A DNA stretch of 64,000 nt, taken from Stutzerimonas xanthomarina. Lineage in GTDB: Bacteria; Pseudomonadota; Gammaproteobacteria; Pseudomonadales; Pseudomonadaceae. This document shows positions 9,108-17,541 of this stretch, piece after piece (position 1 is the stretch's first letter; every line of letters starts with the position of its first letter). Under the pieces are notes generated by a model. That model ran no database searches and was not told where the DNA came from. It worked only from the letters and a program-made list of their open reading frames with translations. The DNA lies in assembly GCF_003935375.1 (NCBI RefSeq), contig NZ_RHQM01000014.1, forward strand, positions 62,001 to 126,000, written 5' to 3'. The translations under genes were made by a program, and so were the position numbers.

Positions 9108-9935
9108 TCACTGCGCATGGTACAGATCCCAGGCGCCGGTCTGCGGCGAGCGGGTCCAGCCGCTGGAGGCGATGGCGCCACCGTCCACCGGCAGGGTCAG
9201 ACCGGTGACGTAGCTGGCCAGGCTGGAGACCAAGAATATCACCACGCCGGCCAGTTCGTCGGTCGAGCCCAGTCGGCCCATGGGGATGTAGCGGTTGCGT
9301 GCAGCGGCGCCGGCTTCTCCCACCGCGTCGAAATACGGCTTGAGGCCGGGAGTGAGGATCATATCCGGGGCCAGCGCGTGCACACGTATATCGTGTTCGG
9401 CCAACTCCAGGGCCATCGAGCGGGTGAAACTGATCATCCCGGCCTTGCAAGCCGCGTATACGGCGAATCCCGGCGCGGCGCGCAGGCCCTCGCTGCTGGC
9501 GATATTGACGATGGTGCCGCCGCGCCCGCCCTCGATCATGACCTTGGCGGCGGCCTGGGTGGCGGTGAGTGTGCTGATCAGGTTGAAGTCGATGTGCTTG
9601 CGCCAGCTTTTCTCGGTCTGCTCCAGGAAGGGGGTGCGGCGCACCCCGCCGGCATTGTTGACAAGGATGTCGAGACGGCCGAAATGCTCGGCGGCACGTG
9701 CCACCGCGGCGATGATCTGCTCGCTGTGGTTGACGTCGGTAGGCACGAACAGGGCGTCACCGCCTTTCTCGCGAATGGCTGCGACCAGGCGTTCGCCCGC
9801 TGCGGCGTCGATGTCGGCGATCACCACGCGGGCACCGAAATTGGCCAGGTTCTCGGCGATGCCGGCGCCCAGGCCCCCGGCGCCACCGGTGATGAAGGCG
9901 ACCTTGTCGTTCAGACGAATGTCTTGGGGTGTCAT
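9108..9935 (-). CDS. Short-chain dehydrogenase/reductase (3-hydroxyacyl-CoA or hydroxysteroid-like)
   Basis: A 275-residue classical SDR. It has the cofactor motif TGGAGGLGAGIA, a NNAGG segment, a Ser in IVNIASSEG and the YAACK motif (Y-x3-K). The Asp after the second strand (VVIADID) suggests NAD(H) preference. The start at 9935 is chosen because CAAGGAGCAACGCCG lies directly upstream. The frame stays open further upstream, but that stretch is the antisense shadow of the MaoC gene. It lies 20 bases downstream of the MaoC-type hydratase gene, so the two probably act in succession: hydration of an enoyl-CoA, then oxidation of the hydroxyacyl-CoA. Confidence 0.88.
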   Translation of the reverse strand: MTPQDIRLNDKVAFITGGAGGLGAGIAENLANFGARVVIADIDAAAGERLVAAIREKGGDALFVPTDVNHSEQIIAAVARAAEHFGRLDILVNNAGGVRRTPFLEQTEKSWRKHIDFNLISTLTATQAAAKVMIEGGRGGTIVNIASSEGLRAAPGFAVYAACKAGMISFTRSMALELAEHDIRVHALAPDMILTPGLKPYFDAVGEAGAAARNRYIPMGRLGSTDELAGVVIFLVSSLASYVTGLTLPVDGGAIASSGWTRSPQTGAWDLYHAQ

Positions 9936-9955
9936 CGGCGTTGCTCCTTGGCGGG

Positions 9956-10816
9956 TCAGTCGCGCAGCTCGACGCGGCCGTTGTTGATGACGATCACGTC
10001 GCGCTCCAGGGCGCGCACGCGGAACGAGACGAGAGGGCCGTCGACCCAGATTTCCGTGCGGAAGGTCTCGCCCGGATAGGCGGGCGCGGTGAATCGGCCG
10101 AATATCGAGGCGATGCGGCTGCCGTCGAAATCGCACACCGCCTGCATGATGGCCCGGCCGGCGATTCCCCAGGTGGCCAGGCCATGCAGAATCGGGCGAC
10201 CGAAACCGGCCTTGTGCGCCACGTCCGGGTCGGCATGCAGGGGGTTCCAGTCGCCATTCAGGCGATAGAGCAGGGCCATGTTCGGCAGGGTCGGCAGATC
10301 CACGCAGTGGTCGGCGGCCCGCTCCGGTACCGCCGGGGGCGGTGCGACGCTGCGTTGCGGGCCACCGAAACCGCCATCGCCCCGGGCCAGCATGGTCTGG
10401 GTGATGGTGCACAAGGGGTCGCCGCTGTCGCGTTCGAGAATGCGCCGCTCATAGGTAATCAGTGCGCCCTTGTCGGCGCCTTTGTCGATGATGTCCACCA
10501 CCCGCGACTTGCCGACCACCCGTGCTTCGGCCGGCAGCGGTTTGTGCAGGGTCAGCCCCTGTTCGGCGTGCACGATACGCACCCAGTCCAGGCCGGTGTT
10601 CAGGGTTCGTGGCCAGTAGCCGGGGTGGGCGAGCACCACGCCCATGGTCGGCACGGCCTGCAGATCCGCTTCGTATACCAGGGGCAATTGCCGGCGGTCG
10701 AGCGGGTCGCTGGCATAGCCCAGGCTCAGGGCATAGAGGATGGTGTCCTTGTGCGTGTAGCTCTGCTGGGTGTCGGGGATCTGCAGCTCGAGGAGCTTCT
10801 CGTAGTCGATGGCCAT
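9956..10816 (-). CDS. MaoC-like 2-enoyl-CoA hydratase (double hot-dog)
   Basis: A 286-residue R-specific enoyl-CoA hydratase type 2. The C-terminal hydratase 2 motif is GDWNPLHADPDVA, followed by FGRPILHGLATWG. Length and motifs resemble actinobacterial side-chain hydratases of the Hsd4B/ChsH3 type from cholesterol catabolism; the same block LLYRLNGDWNPLH is typical of that group. The ATG at 10816 (MAIDYEKLL) is preferred over an upstream ATG at 10861, which would overlap the hydrolase gene. The gene lies between the alpha/beta hydrolase (19 bases) and the SDR (20 bases), so the three form one minus-strand operon. Confidence 0.88.
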   Translation of the reverse strand: MAIDYEKLLELQIPDTQQSYTHKDTILYALSLGYASDPLDRRQLPLVYEADLQAVPTMGVVLAHPGYWPRTLNTGLDWVRIVHAEQGLTLHKPLPAEARVVGKSRVVDIIDKGADKGALITYERRILERDSGDPLCTITQTMLARGDGGFGGPQRSVAPPPAVPERAADHCVDLPTLPNMALLYRLNGDWNPLHADPDVAHKAGFGRPILHGLATWGIAGRAIMQAVCDFDGSRIASIFGRFTAPAYPGETFRTEIWVDGPLVSFRVRALERDVIVINNGRVELRD

Positions 10817-10835
10817 TGTGGTCTTCCTGGGGGCT

Positions 10836-11732
10836 TCAAGGCTGCGTGGCGAGGAGCGCACGCAGAGTACTGATCAGGGCGAGGGGCTGGTCGAACATCA
10901 GATGATGATGGCCAGTGGGGATCGCTATTGGACCGCGGGCCTGGGGCAGGGCCTGGACGATTCGCTCGGCGCGCTGGCGATTGACCACGACGCTGAGCTC
11001 GCCATAGAGGTAGTCGACCGGGCGGGTCACCCGCGCGAGCATTCGTCCGCCATCGGCCTCACGGGCACCGCCCGGGGGCAGGCTGGTGTCGAATTTCCAG
11101 CACCAGCCACCTGCGTCGCGTCGCAAGGAGTGCCGGGCCACATGCTCCACCAGTCCTGGCACGGCATCCGCCTGGGCGGGAATCAGGCGAAAGCGTGCCG
11201 CGCCGCTGGCGAGGTCCGGATACTGGTGGTTGCCACGTACCTTGATGGGTTCGGACGGCAGGCTTTCACCCTCGAACACGACATAGCTGTCGACTATCAC
11301 CAGGCGCTGGAACAGCTCGGGCCTCTCGCTGCAGGCGCGCAACAGGCGCGAGCCGCCATAGCTGTGACCGATGGCGATCACCGGGGACTGGCTGATGTGC
11401 TCGGTGATTGCTGCGATGTCACCGCTCGGGGTGCTGGCGTCGTATTGCGCACGGTGGGAGCTGTCACCCATACCGGATAGATCCATGGCCACCACCCGGT
11501 AATTCTCGGTGAACCAGGGGGCGATGAAGTCCCACCAGTGGGCATGACCGCGAAAACCATGGACGAACAGCAGGGTGGGCTTATGCCTGTCCTCGAAGCC
11601 CCAGGACAGGAAATGCAGGCGCGCACCGTTGGCCTCGACATAATGCGAACGACCTGGCTGCGCCAGGGCTTTATCGAGCCACTCGGGATGGGCTGCAGCA
11701 AGGGGGGGGGGGCTACTTGGCAACTCGCTCAT
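10836..11732 (-). CDS. Alpha/beta-fold hydrolase, paralogue 1
   Basis: A 298-residue alpha/beta hydrolase. LLFVHGFRGHAHWWD carries the oxyanion-hole HG. The nucleophile elbow is GHSYGG and the catalytic His lies in the GHHHLMFDQP region. It is clearly paralogous to the hydrolase at 18401-19297: both share the AHWWD, LSGMGDS, GHSYGGSRLLRAC and GWCWKFD segments. It could cleave a ring-opened intermediate, an ester or a thioester. The codons for residues about 7-11 contain a run of ten G/C (11702-11711), a possible slippage tract. It is the first gene of the minus-strand operon, divergent from the thiolase-like gene at 11908, with operator C between them. Confidence 0.88.
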   Translation of the reverse strand: MSELPSSPPPLAAAHPEWLDKALAQPGRSHYVEANGARLHFLSWGFEDRHKPTLLFVHGFRGHAHWWDFIAPWFTENYRVVAMDLSGMGDSSHRAQYDASTPSGDIAAITEHISQSPVIAIGHSYGGSRLLRACSERPELFQRLVIVDSYVVFEGESLPSEPIKVRGNHQYPDLASGAARFRLIPAQADAVPGLVEHVARHSLRRDAGGWCWKFDTSLPPGGAREADGGRMLARVTRPVDYLYGELSVVVNRQRAERIVQALPQARGPIAIPTGHHHLMFDQPLALISTLRALLATQP

Positions 11733-11829
11733 GTAATGCTCTTGTCCATCATGGAGGCTGAACGTTCGACAGATATCCCACTTCAGGTGCGGCTTGCACC
11801 AGCTGCAGGCATGGGTTAGCTTGGCTATT

Positions 11830-11848
11830 AACTGATATTATGTTAGTT
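11830..11848. promoter_or_regulatory. Operator copy C of the 19-bp palindrome family
   Basis: AACTGATATTATGTTAGTT, a close match to the consensus. It is in the divergent gap, 97 bases from the hydrolase start (11732, minus) and 59 bases from the thiolase-like start (11908, plus), so it could control both directions. Confidence 0.75.
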
Positions 11849-11907
11849 ATTGTAATCAAGTCCAGAACAATGCGGCCCACCTGAAAGGTCGCCAGTGGAG
11901 TGGGTCA

Positions 11908-13059
11908 ATGGAACAGTTTCCTCGTGGTCGAGCGGCCATAGTTGGTGCGGCCACCTATGGCATGGGCGAGTCTCCCGGCATGCGTCCGCTGGATCTGGCG
12001 GCACAGGCTGCGGTGCTGGCGCTGCAGGATGCCGGCCTCGGCCTGGCCGCTGTCGATGCGCTCTTCGTCTGCACTCCGGACGATGCGTTGTCCGGGCTGA
12101 GCGCGGCGGAATATCTGGGTATCACCCCGCGCTTCACCGAGAACAATCGCACGGGAGGTTCGGCCTTCCACTCGCATGTGATAACCGCCAGCCTGATGCT
12201 GGATGCGGGGTATTGCGATACCGCACTGATCATCTACGGCAGTAATCAGCGCACTGCGTCCGGTGGTCTCGTGTCGATGCGCCTGCCGTCACCCTACGAG
12301 AAGCCCTATAAGCCGCTGACGCCCTTGTCGTCATATGCCTTGGCGGCGTCCCGGCATATGCATGAGTACGGCACCACGCGCGAGCACCTGGCGGAAGTGG
12401 CGGTAGCGGCGCGCAGTTGGGCCCGGCTGAATCCCGAAGCCTTCGCCCGCGACGAGTTGACCATCGAGGACTGCCTGAAGGCGCGCATGGTTTCCGATCC
12501 GCTCAGCGTTCGTGACTGCTGCCTGGTCACCGATGGCGCCGCCGCCATCGTGCTGACCCGCGCCGACCGTGCCCGTGACCTCCATGCGCAACCCATCCAC
12601 GTTCTGGGCGCCGCCGCCGCGACCTGGTATTCGGGGGTGGATCAGTCTACCGACTTCACCGTCACCGCCGCCCGCGAGTCGGGCCAGCGGGCCTACGCCA
12701 TCGCTGGCGTCGGCCAGCAAGACATCGACGTCGTGCAGCTCTACGACGCCTTCACCATCAATACCATCCTGTTTCTCGAAGACCTTGGCTTCTGCCCCAA
12801 GGGTGAGGGCGGGCGTTTCGTCGCCGACGGCAACATCGCCCCCGGTGGTTCGTTGCCGGTCAACACGAATGGCGGCGGATTGTCCTGCTGCCATCCAGGT
12901 ATGTATGGGCTGTTCACCATGGTCGAGTCCTGCCGGCAACTGCGCGGCGAAGCCGGGGAGCGCCAGGTGGCTGGAGCACAACTGGCGCTTGCCCACGCCA
13001 ACGGCGGCACCTTGTCCAGCCAGGCGACCATGATTCTGGGGACGGCGGACACGCTGTAG
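11908..13059 (+). CDS. Second thiolase-like lipid-transfer protein (Ltp2/SCP-x-like)
   Basis: A 383-residue thiolase-fold protein homologous to the one at 237-1421, with the shared pattern VVQLYDAFTINTILFLEDLGFCPKGEGG and a C-terminal GGGLSCCHPGMYG. The nucleophile loop reads NNRTGGSAFHSH; the usual Cys is replaced by Gly (about residue 84). This again points to a non-thiolytic activity such as retro-aldol cleavage, or to a structural subunit. It is not paired with an adjacent DUF35 gene. The ATG at 11908 lies 59 bases after operator C with the RBS-like GTGGAGTGGGTCA. It begins a plus-strand unit with a crotonase and an epoxide hydrolase. Confidence 0.82.
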   Translation: MEQFPRGRAAIVGAATYGMGESPGMRPLDLAAQAAVLALQDAGLGLAAVDALFVCTPDDALSGLSAAEYLGITPRFTENNRTGGSAFHSHVITASLMLDAGYCDTALIIYGSNQRTASGGLVSMRLPSPYEKPYKPLTPLSSYALAASRHMHEYGTTREHLAEVAVAARSWARLNPEAFARDELTIEDCLKARMVSDPLSVRDCCLVTDGAAAIVLTRADRARDLHAQPIHVLGAAAATWYSGVDQSTDFTVTAARESGQRAYAIAGVGQQDIDVVQLYDAFTINTILFLEDLGFCPKGEGGRFVADGNIAPGGSLPVNTNGGGLSCCHPGMYGLFTMVESCRQLRGEAGERQVAGAQLALAHANGGTLSSQATMILGTADTL

Positions 13060-13122
13060 ACCAGGCAAGAACCCAGGCTCCGGCAGCTCCGGCGCCCCGA
13101 CCCGATAACGGAGACCCCTAGC

Positions 13123-13941
13123 ATGAGCACCCTTTCCCGCCTGGCCGACATGCGCCACGTACGAACCGAGATCCGCGACCGCGTCGCCACCGTGACCCTG
13201 GATCGTGCACCGGTCAATGCGCTGGATTCGGTGGCCATTCGTGAACTGACGGCCACCTTCAATATCCTGGCGCGCACCACCGAAGCCAGCGTCATCGTGT
13301 TCACCGCCGCAGGGGAAAAGCTGTTCTGCGGCGGTATCGACCTGAACGATTCGGCACGTCGTCATGCGCGGCAACTGGTCGAGGACGACACCACCATCGA
13401 CTTGCTGGACCCGGGCGCGGTGGTACGCGAGATGTTCCATGCCATCTACGATTGCCCGCTGCCGGTGATCGCCGCAATCAATGGCAAGTGCATCGGTGTG
13501 GGCGTGCTGATGGTCGCCAGTTGCGACATGCTTCTGGCCTCGGAGAATGCCAGCTTCTCGGTACCGGAGATCAAGGTTGGCGTGCTGGGCGGCGCCCGCC
13601 ACCTGCAGCGCCTGGTGGGCCCGTTCAAGACCCGCCGGATGTTCTTCACCGGCGAGACGGTGCCGGCCCAGGAGTTCTACCGCCTGGGCGCGGTGGAAGA
13701 GGTGGTTGCCCCCGACGAGCTGCTCGGTGCGGCCCAGTCATTGGCGGCGCAGATCGCCCGCAACAGCCCGATCGGCCTGCGCCTGGGCAAGGAGTCGCTG
13801 AGCCGGGTCGAGGAACTGTCGTTGCGCGACGGCTACCGTATCGAGCAGGACTACACCGGGCGGGTGACCCGCTATAACGACTCCGCCGAGGCGCGCAAGG
13901 CGTTTATGGAAAAGCGCGATCCCGCGTGGTCCTGGTCCTGA
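13123..13941 (+). CDS. Crotonase-family protein (one of two catalytic Glu kept)
   Basis: A 272-residue enoyl-CoA hydratase/isomerase superfamily protein with the oxyanion-hole segment FCGGIDLNDSAR. At the position equivalent to rat Glu144 it has Val (CIGVGVLMVASCD), while the Glu164 equivalent is kept in SVPEIKVGVLGG. The pattern does not fit a canonical hydratase; an isomerase, hydrolase or retro-Claisen activity is possible. It has an RBS (AACGGAGA) and lies 63 bases after the thiolase-like gene and 57 before the epoxide hydrolase. These spacings fit a single transcript. Confidence 0.85.
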   Translation: MSTLSRLADMRHVRTEIRDRVATVTLDRAPVNALDSVAIRELTATFNILARTTEASVIVFTAAGEKLFCGGIDLNDSARRHARQLVEDDTTIDLLDPGAVVREMFHAIYDCPLPVIAAINGKCIGVGVLMVASCDMLLASENASFSVPEIKVGVLGGARHLQRLVGPFKTRRMFFTGETVPAQEFYRLGAVEEVVAPDELLGAAQSLAAQIARNSPIGLRLGKESLSRVEELSLRDGYRIEQDYTGRVTRYNDSAEARKAFMEKRDPAWSWS

Positions 13942-13998
13942 GCGTTGTGGCAGGCATTACCTATTCAATAATCCGACTCGACGAGGCGAAGAATAAAA

Positions 13999-15132
13999 AT
14001 GAAACAATTTCAGGTTGAGTGGTCGCAGGGCGAAATCGATCGTGTCTTGCACAAGGTGGCCGATTGTCGCCTACCTCCGGCACCAGTGGACAGCGGCTGG
14101 GCGTTTGGTTGCGATGCCGGGTTCCTCGCCCAGGTGCAGAAATACTGGGTGGAGAGCTTCGACTGGCAGGCCTGTATGGCGCGTCTGAACCGCTTCCCCC
14201 AGTATCAAGTGGAGATCGACGGCCAACTGGTGCATTTCCTGCACGTCAAGGGTGAGGCGCAAGGGCGCCGGCCGCTGCTGCTGACCCATGGCTGGCCAGG
14301 ATCGCATTTCGAGTTCTGGCAAGCCATCGAGCCGCTGGCCTATCCGTCGCGCCACGGCGGCAAGGCCGAGGATGCCTTCGACCTGGTAATACCCAGCCTG
14401 CCGGGTTTCGGCTTCAGTGGTAAGCCCGCCGGCGTGACTACTCAAAGGCAAACTGCGGTCATCTGGAACAAGCTGATGACCGAGGTGCTCGGCTACGCCC
14501 GCTATCGCGCCCAGGGCGGCGACTGGGGTGCCATCGTCACCTCCTGGCTGGGGCTGGATCATGGCGCTTCGGTGGAGGCCATCCACCTCAACATGCTCGG
14601 TTTCCGCTCGCTGACGCCGCCGCAGAACGATGCGGAGAAGGCCTGGCAGGCTAGTGCCGATGCGGCGCAGCGCCTCTACAGTGGTTACGCGGCGGTACAG
14701 ATGTTCAAGCCGCAATCCATCGCCTGGGCCGCGGCGGACAATCCGCTGGGGCAGGCCGCGTGGATTCTCGAACGCTTCCATGACTGGGCCGACCTGCGTC
14801 AGCGCCCCTTCGAGACGGTATTCAGCCTCGAGAGCCTGCTGACCAACATCAGCCTCTATGTCATGACCGGCAGCTTCACTAGCGCCGCCTGGTTCTATCC
14901 GGGCGTGGTCAGGGACGGCTTCACCATTCTGCCGGCGGGTACTCGCTGCGAGACACCGACCCACTTCGCTGCCTGCAGTGGCGACGCGCTGGCTCCGGTA
15001 CCGCCACGCAGCCGTGCCGAGCTGGTCTACAACCTGTCGGGCTGGAGTGACCTCGTCGAGGGGGGGCATTTCGCTGCAATGGAAGTACCGGGTCTGTTCG
15101 TCGAAGACCTGCGCAGCTGGGGCAGGGCCTGA
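13999..15132 (+). CDS. Epoxide hydrolase with N-terminal EHN domain (alpha/beta fold)
   Basis: A 377-residue soluble epoxide hydrolase of the microsomal/juvenile-hormone type. The N-terminal EHN domain (about 1-110) includes the VESFDWQACMARLNRFPQY segment. It is followed by the alpha/beta domain with oxyanion motif HGWPGSHFEFW, nucleophile Asp in QGGDWGAIV, and C-terminal His in EGGHFAAMEVP. It opens an epoxide to a trans-diol through a covalent ester intermediate. It is unrelated in fold to the limonene-epoxide-hydrolase-like protein at 22284-22658, so this cluster carries two different solutions for epoxides. It is the third gene of the 11908 unit. Confidence 0.9.
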   Translation: MKQFQVEWSQGEIDRVLHKVADCRLPPAPVDSGWAFGCDAGFLAQVQKYWVESFDWQACMARLNRFPQYQVEIDGQLVHFLHVKGEAQGRRPLLLTHGWPGSHFEFWQAIEPLAYPSRHGGKAEDAFDLVIPSLPGFGFSGKPAGVTTQRQTAVIWNKLMTEVLGYARYRAQGGDWGAIVTSWLGLDHGASVEAIHLNMLGFRSLTPPQNDAEKAWQASADAAQRLYSGYAAVQMFKPQSIAWAAADNPLGQAAWILERFHDWADLRQRPFETVFSLESLLTNISLYVMTGSFTSAAWFYPGVVRDGFTILPAGTRCETPTHFAACSGDALAPVPPRSRAELVYNLSGWSDLVEGGHFAAMEVPGLFVEDLRSWGRA

Positions 15133-15198
15133 ATCTTTCCGGAACACCACTGACCGGTTGTCGCCAAGGCGATTGACGCGGGATCGCAACAAGCATAC

Positions 15199-15217
15199 AA
15201 CTGATAAACAGTCATTT
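15199..15217. promoter_or_regulatory. Operator copy D of the 19-bp palindrome family
   Basis: AACTGATAAACAGTCATTT. It lies in the 175-base gap between the epoxide hydrolase stop and the ATG of the PF10118 gene at 15308, ending 90 bases before that ATG. Confidence 0.65.
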
Positions 15218-15307
15218 GTGTTGTTGCGCCCGTTCAGGCTGCGAAAGCCGACGAGTACCGCCGAGGCCAATGCCGGTGCATCACATGACAACAAGAGGAA
15301 TACTGGG

Positions 15308-16114
15308 ATGAAAGTCCGCCAACCTGTCTTTGATTTTTCCAGCATCCGCCCCCATTGGGCGCCTGTCCGCGAGTTCGCCCAGAGCTATAACGCCTTTTCT
15401 ACGGTGCCGGCCCATATCGAACCCTTCCTGGTCAAGGTGATGATGCGGGTCAAGGATGCTCTGGGCGACAAGCATCAGGCGCTGCGCGATAGCATTGAGA
15501 TCTTCAACAAGCAGGAAGTGCAGCACTGCAAGCAGCACGTTGCTTTCAACAAGATGCTCTACAAGTCCGGCTATGCCGGCATGCAGGAACTTGAGAAACC
15601 CTACAAGGACGACTACACGCGTTTTCTGGCGACCAAATCGCTGCGCTTCAACGTCGCCTACTGCGAAGGTTTCGAGGCGATGGGCTCGTCGGCGGGTCAG
15701 GTGTTCTTCGAGGAGCTGGATGAGTACTTGGAGGGTGCCGACCAGGCTGCAGTAGATCTGTGGAAGTGGCACCTCGCGGAAGAGTTCGAGCACCGCGAGG
15801 TCTGCTTCCAGGCCTATAAGGCGCTGTACGGCAGTGGTCCGTTCGCCTACCTCTACCGTCTATGGGGGTTTGTTTACGCGGTCAAACATATCGGCACCCA
15901 TACCGCGAAGGTTTCCGCCTATCTCATCGGTGTTGACCGTGATGGCATGACCCCGGAAGAGCGGGAGCGCTCCATCGAGCGGCAGAAGATTCTCAAGGCG
16001 AAGATTTCCAAGGCCAGCCGCAAGCGGCTGCTCAAAGTGCTATCGCCTTTCTACAACCCCGGAAAAATGGTGCCTTCGCCTGGCATGGCGGCGCTACTGG
16101 AGCGCTTCGGCTGA
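15308..16114 (+). CDS. PF10118-type metal-dependent hydrolase, di-iron ferritin-like
   Basis: A 268-residue protein of the Metal_hydrol family (PF10118, COG3687), usually annotated as predicted metal-dependent hydrolase. Two ExxH motifs (QEVQH and EEFEH) in a helical protein, with further Glu at EGFEAMG, suggest a ferritin-like di-iron site. An oxidase or desaturase-like role is therefore as possible as hydrolysis. The ATG at 15308 is chosen because it starts the conserved MKVRQPVFDFSS; the frame is open further upstream but overlaps the epoxide hydrolase. It has its own operator D. Members of this family recur beside steroid and terpenoid degradation genes; the reaction is unknown. Confidence 0.8.
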   Translation: MKVRQPVFDFSSIRPHWAPVREFAQSYNAFSTVPAHIEPFLVKVMMRVKDALGDKHQALRDSIEIFNKQEVQHCKQHVAFNKMLYKSGYAGMQELEKPYKDDYTRFLATKSLRFNVAYCEGFEAMGSSAGQVFFEELDEYLEGADQAAVDLWKWHLAEEFEHREVCFQAYKALYGSGPFAYLYRLWGFVYAVKHIGTHTAKVSAYLIGVDRDGMTPEERERSIERQKILKAKISKASRKRLLKVLSPFYNPGKMVPSPGMAALLERFG

Positions 16115-16178
16115 CAGACTGTCTGGAAAGGGTACTCGGGGAGCTTGGGCTCCTCGAGTCGTTTCTAGCGGGCGGTTA

Positions 16179-16312
16179 ACAGGCTGTTGAAAAGCTACCT
16201 GCGTTGCCATTGCTGCGTTAAAAACAGGCTCAAAATGCTCATTTACAGCTCGTAAACTGCGCTTTTTCGCCTGTTTTTGCCTTGCACTGGCTGCCTCGCC
16301 TACGTTTTTCAA
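16179..16312. mobile_element. Palindromic MITE-like element with 10-bp target duplication
   Basis: About 134 bp flanked by the direct repeat CGGGCGGTTA (16169-16178 and 16313-16322). The ends are inverted: TTGAAAA near the left end (16187-16193), TTTTTCAA at the right end. Further inward, AAAAACAGGC and GCCTGTTTTT pair, and the core TTTACAGCTCGTAAA is a near-perfect hairpin. No open frame for a transposase is present, so it would be moved in trans. It sits exactly at the 3' end of the minus-strand glycerol-dehydrogenase-like gene. The element replaces the original CGC-TAG end with CGT-TGA, leaving the protein unchanged. Confidence 0.75.
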
Positions 16313-17388
16313 CGGGCGGTTAGAGTCTCGACCCGTTGAATGGCGACTTCTAGTTGATCGGCGTCTACCGCCGGAGCGAAGCGTGCGGCGCTGGGGCTGA
16401 CCATGGATTTCTCCGCCAGTTCGCGAATCTCCACCGGAGTTGGTCGCTCCAGACCGAAGTCTGTCAGCCGGGTAGGCAGGCCCAACCCACGGTAGAATTC
16501 GCAGATGTCCTGGATGAACGCGATATCGCGACGCTCCATGACAAGCTGCACCAGCAGGCCGTAGGCGACATGGTCTCCATGCAGGGTGCCCTTGGCCCGT
16601 TCCAGATAGGAGAAACCGCGTGCCAGCGCGTGGGCCAGGGAAAGGCCACCGTTCTCAAAACTCAGAGTACTGAGTAGTACCGTGGCTTCGATCAGGGCTT
16701 CGAGGTCATCGTCGACCCGCTTTTCCTGAGCGGCGCACATGGCGGCCACAGCGTGTTGGCGAATGACTTGGTAGCAGGCTTCGGCCGCCATCAGTCCGGT
16801 CAGTGACGCTGGTGTACCGAGCAGAGTGGTAGCACCCGCCGCTGCACAGGCCTCGGCCTCGAACTTCTTCGAGATGGCATCGCCGATACCGGCGCGCAGG
16901 AAGCGCACGGGGGCATTGGCGATGATCTGACTGTCCACGAGTACCAGTTCCGGGTTGCGTGGCAATTGCAGGATGTCCTGCATGATGTGGTTCTCGTCGT
17001 AGACGGCGATGGCTGCGCTGGCGGGCCCGTCGTTGGAGGCAATGGTCGGCACGCTGACGCTACGTGCACCAAGCTTGAGCGCAACACCCTTGGCGGTGTC
17101 CAGCGCCTTGCCGCCTCCCAGGCCAACGATCATCTGCGCCCCGAACGCCAGGGCCTGCTCCGCCAGTTCGGCAATCGCGGCGTGGGTGATTTCTCCGGGA
17201 AATACCCGCAGTTCGGAGGTCAGGCCGGCTGCCTGGAAACTTGCTGTCACCCGCTCGCCGAGTAACCTGGCCATGTCCGTATCCGTCACTACGAACGCAT
17301 GACTGCCCAGAGGCCGGCAATGCTGGCCCAGGGCGTCCAAAGCACCAGCGCCCTGAACATAACGGGAAGTTGCCGCGAAAATCCTCAT
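16309..17388 (-). CDS. Iron-containing alcohol dehydrogenase, glycerol-dehydrogenase-like
   Basis: A 359-residue GldA-like dehydrogenase. It has the NAD-binding segment GLGGGKALDTAKG and metal ligands Asp170 (AGIGDAISKKFEAE), His253 (LSLAHALARG) and His270 (GTLHGDHVAYG), at GldA spacing. It oxidises a vicinal diol or secondary alcohol with NAD+. In a cluster with two epoxide hydrolases a diol dehydrogenase would make sense, but this is inference. The start at 17388 is chosen for the AGGAG seven bases upstream; an ATG six codons earlier exists. The stop codon TGA is supplied by the inserted palindromic element, and the original TAG survives just beyond it. Confidence 0.88.
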   Translation of the reverse strand: MRIFAATSRYVQGAGALDALGQHCRPLGSHAFVVTDTDMARLLGERVTASFQAAGLTSELRVFPGEITHAAIAELAEQALAFGAQMIVGLGGGKALDTAKGVALKLGARSVSVPTIASNDGPASAAIAVYDENHIMQDILQLPRNPELVLVDSQIIANAPVRFLRAGIGDAISKKFEAEACAAAGATTLLGTPASLTGLMAAEACYQVIRQHAVAAMCAAQEKRVDDDLEALIEATVLLSTLSFENGGLSLAHALARGFSYLERAKGTLHGDHVAYGLLVQLVMERRDIAFIQDICEFYRGLGLPTRLTDFGLERPTPVEIRELAEKSMVSPSAARFAPAVDADQLEVAIQRVETLTAR

Positions 17389-17541
17389 GAAAAACTCCTG
17401 GGACATGGGGGGCAGCGTCTGCCTTGATGGCTACGGGGCATCAGGGCAGAGGCCGCCTGCTTGGGTATAACTGACCTTTGATCATCTCATCTCACCGGCT
17501 TTTCTTGCATGCAGGTAAGTAGTGCTATACATTCTACACAG

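Noticed and set aside
9936-10412. N-terminal extension of the SDR into a long fusion
   Set aside because: The extension is a shifted-frame shadow of the MaoC gene; a good RBS precedes the ATG at 9935.
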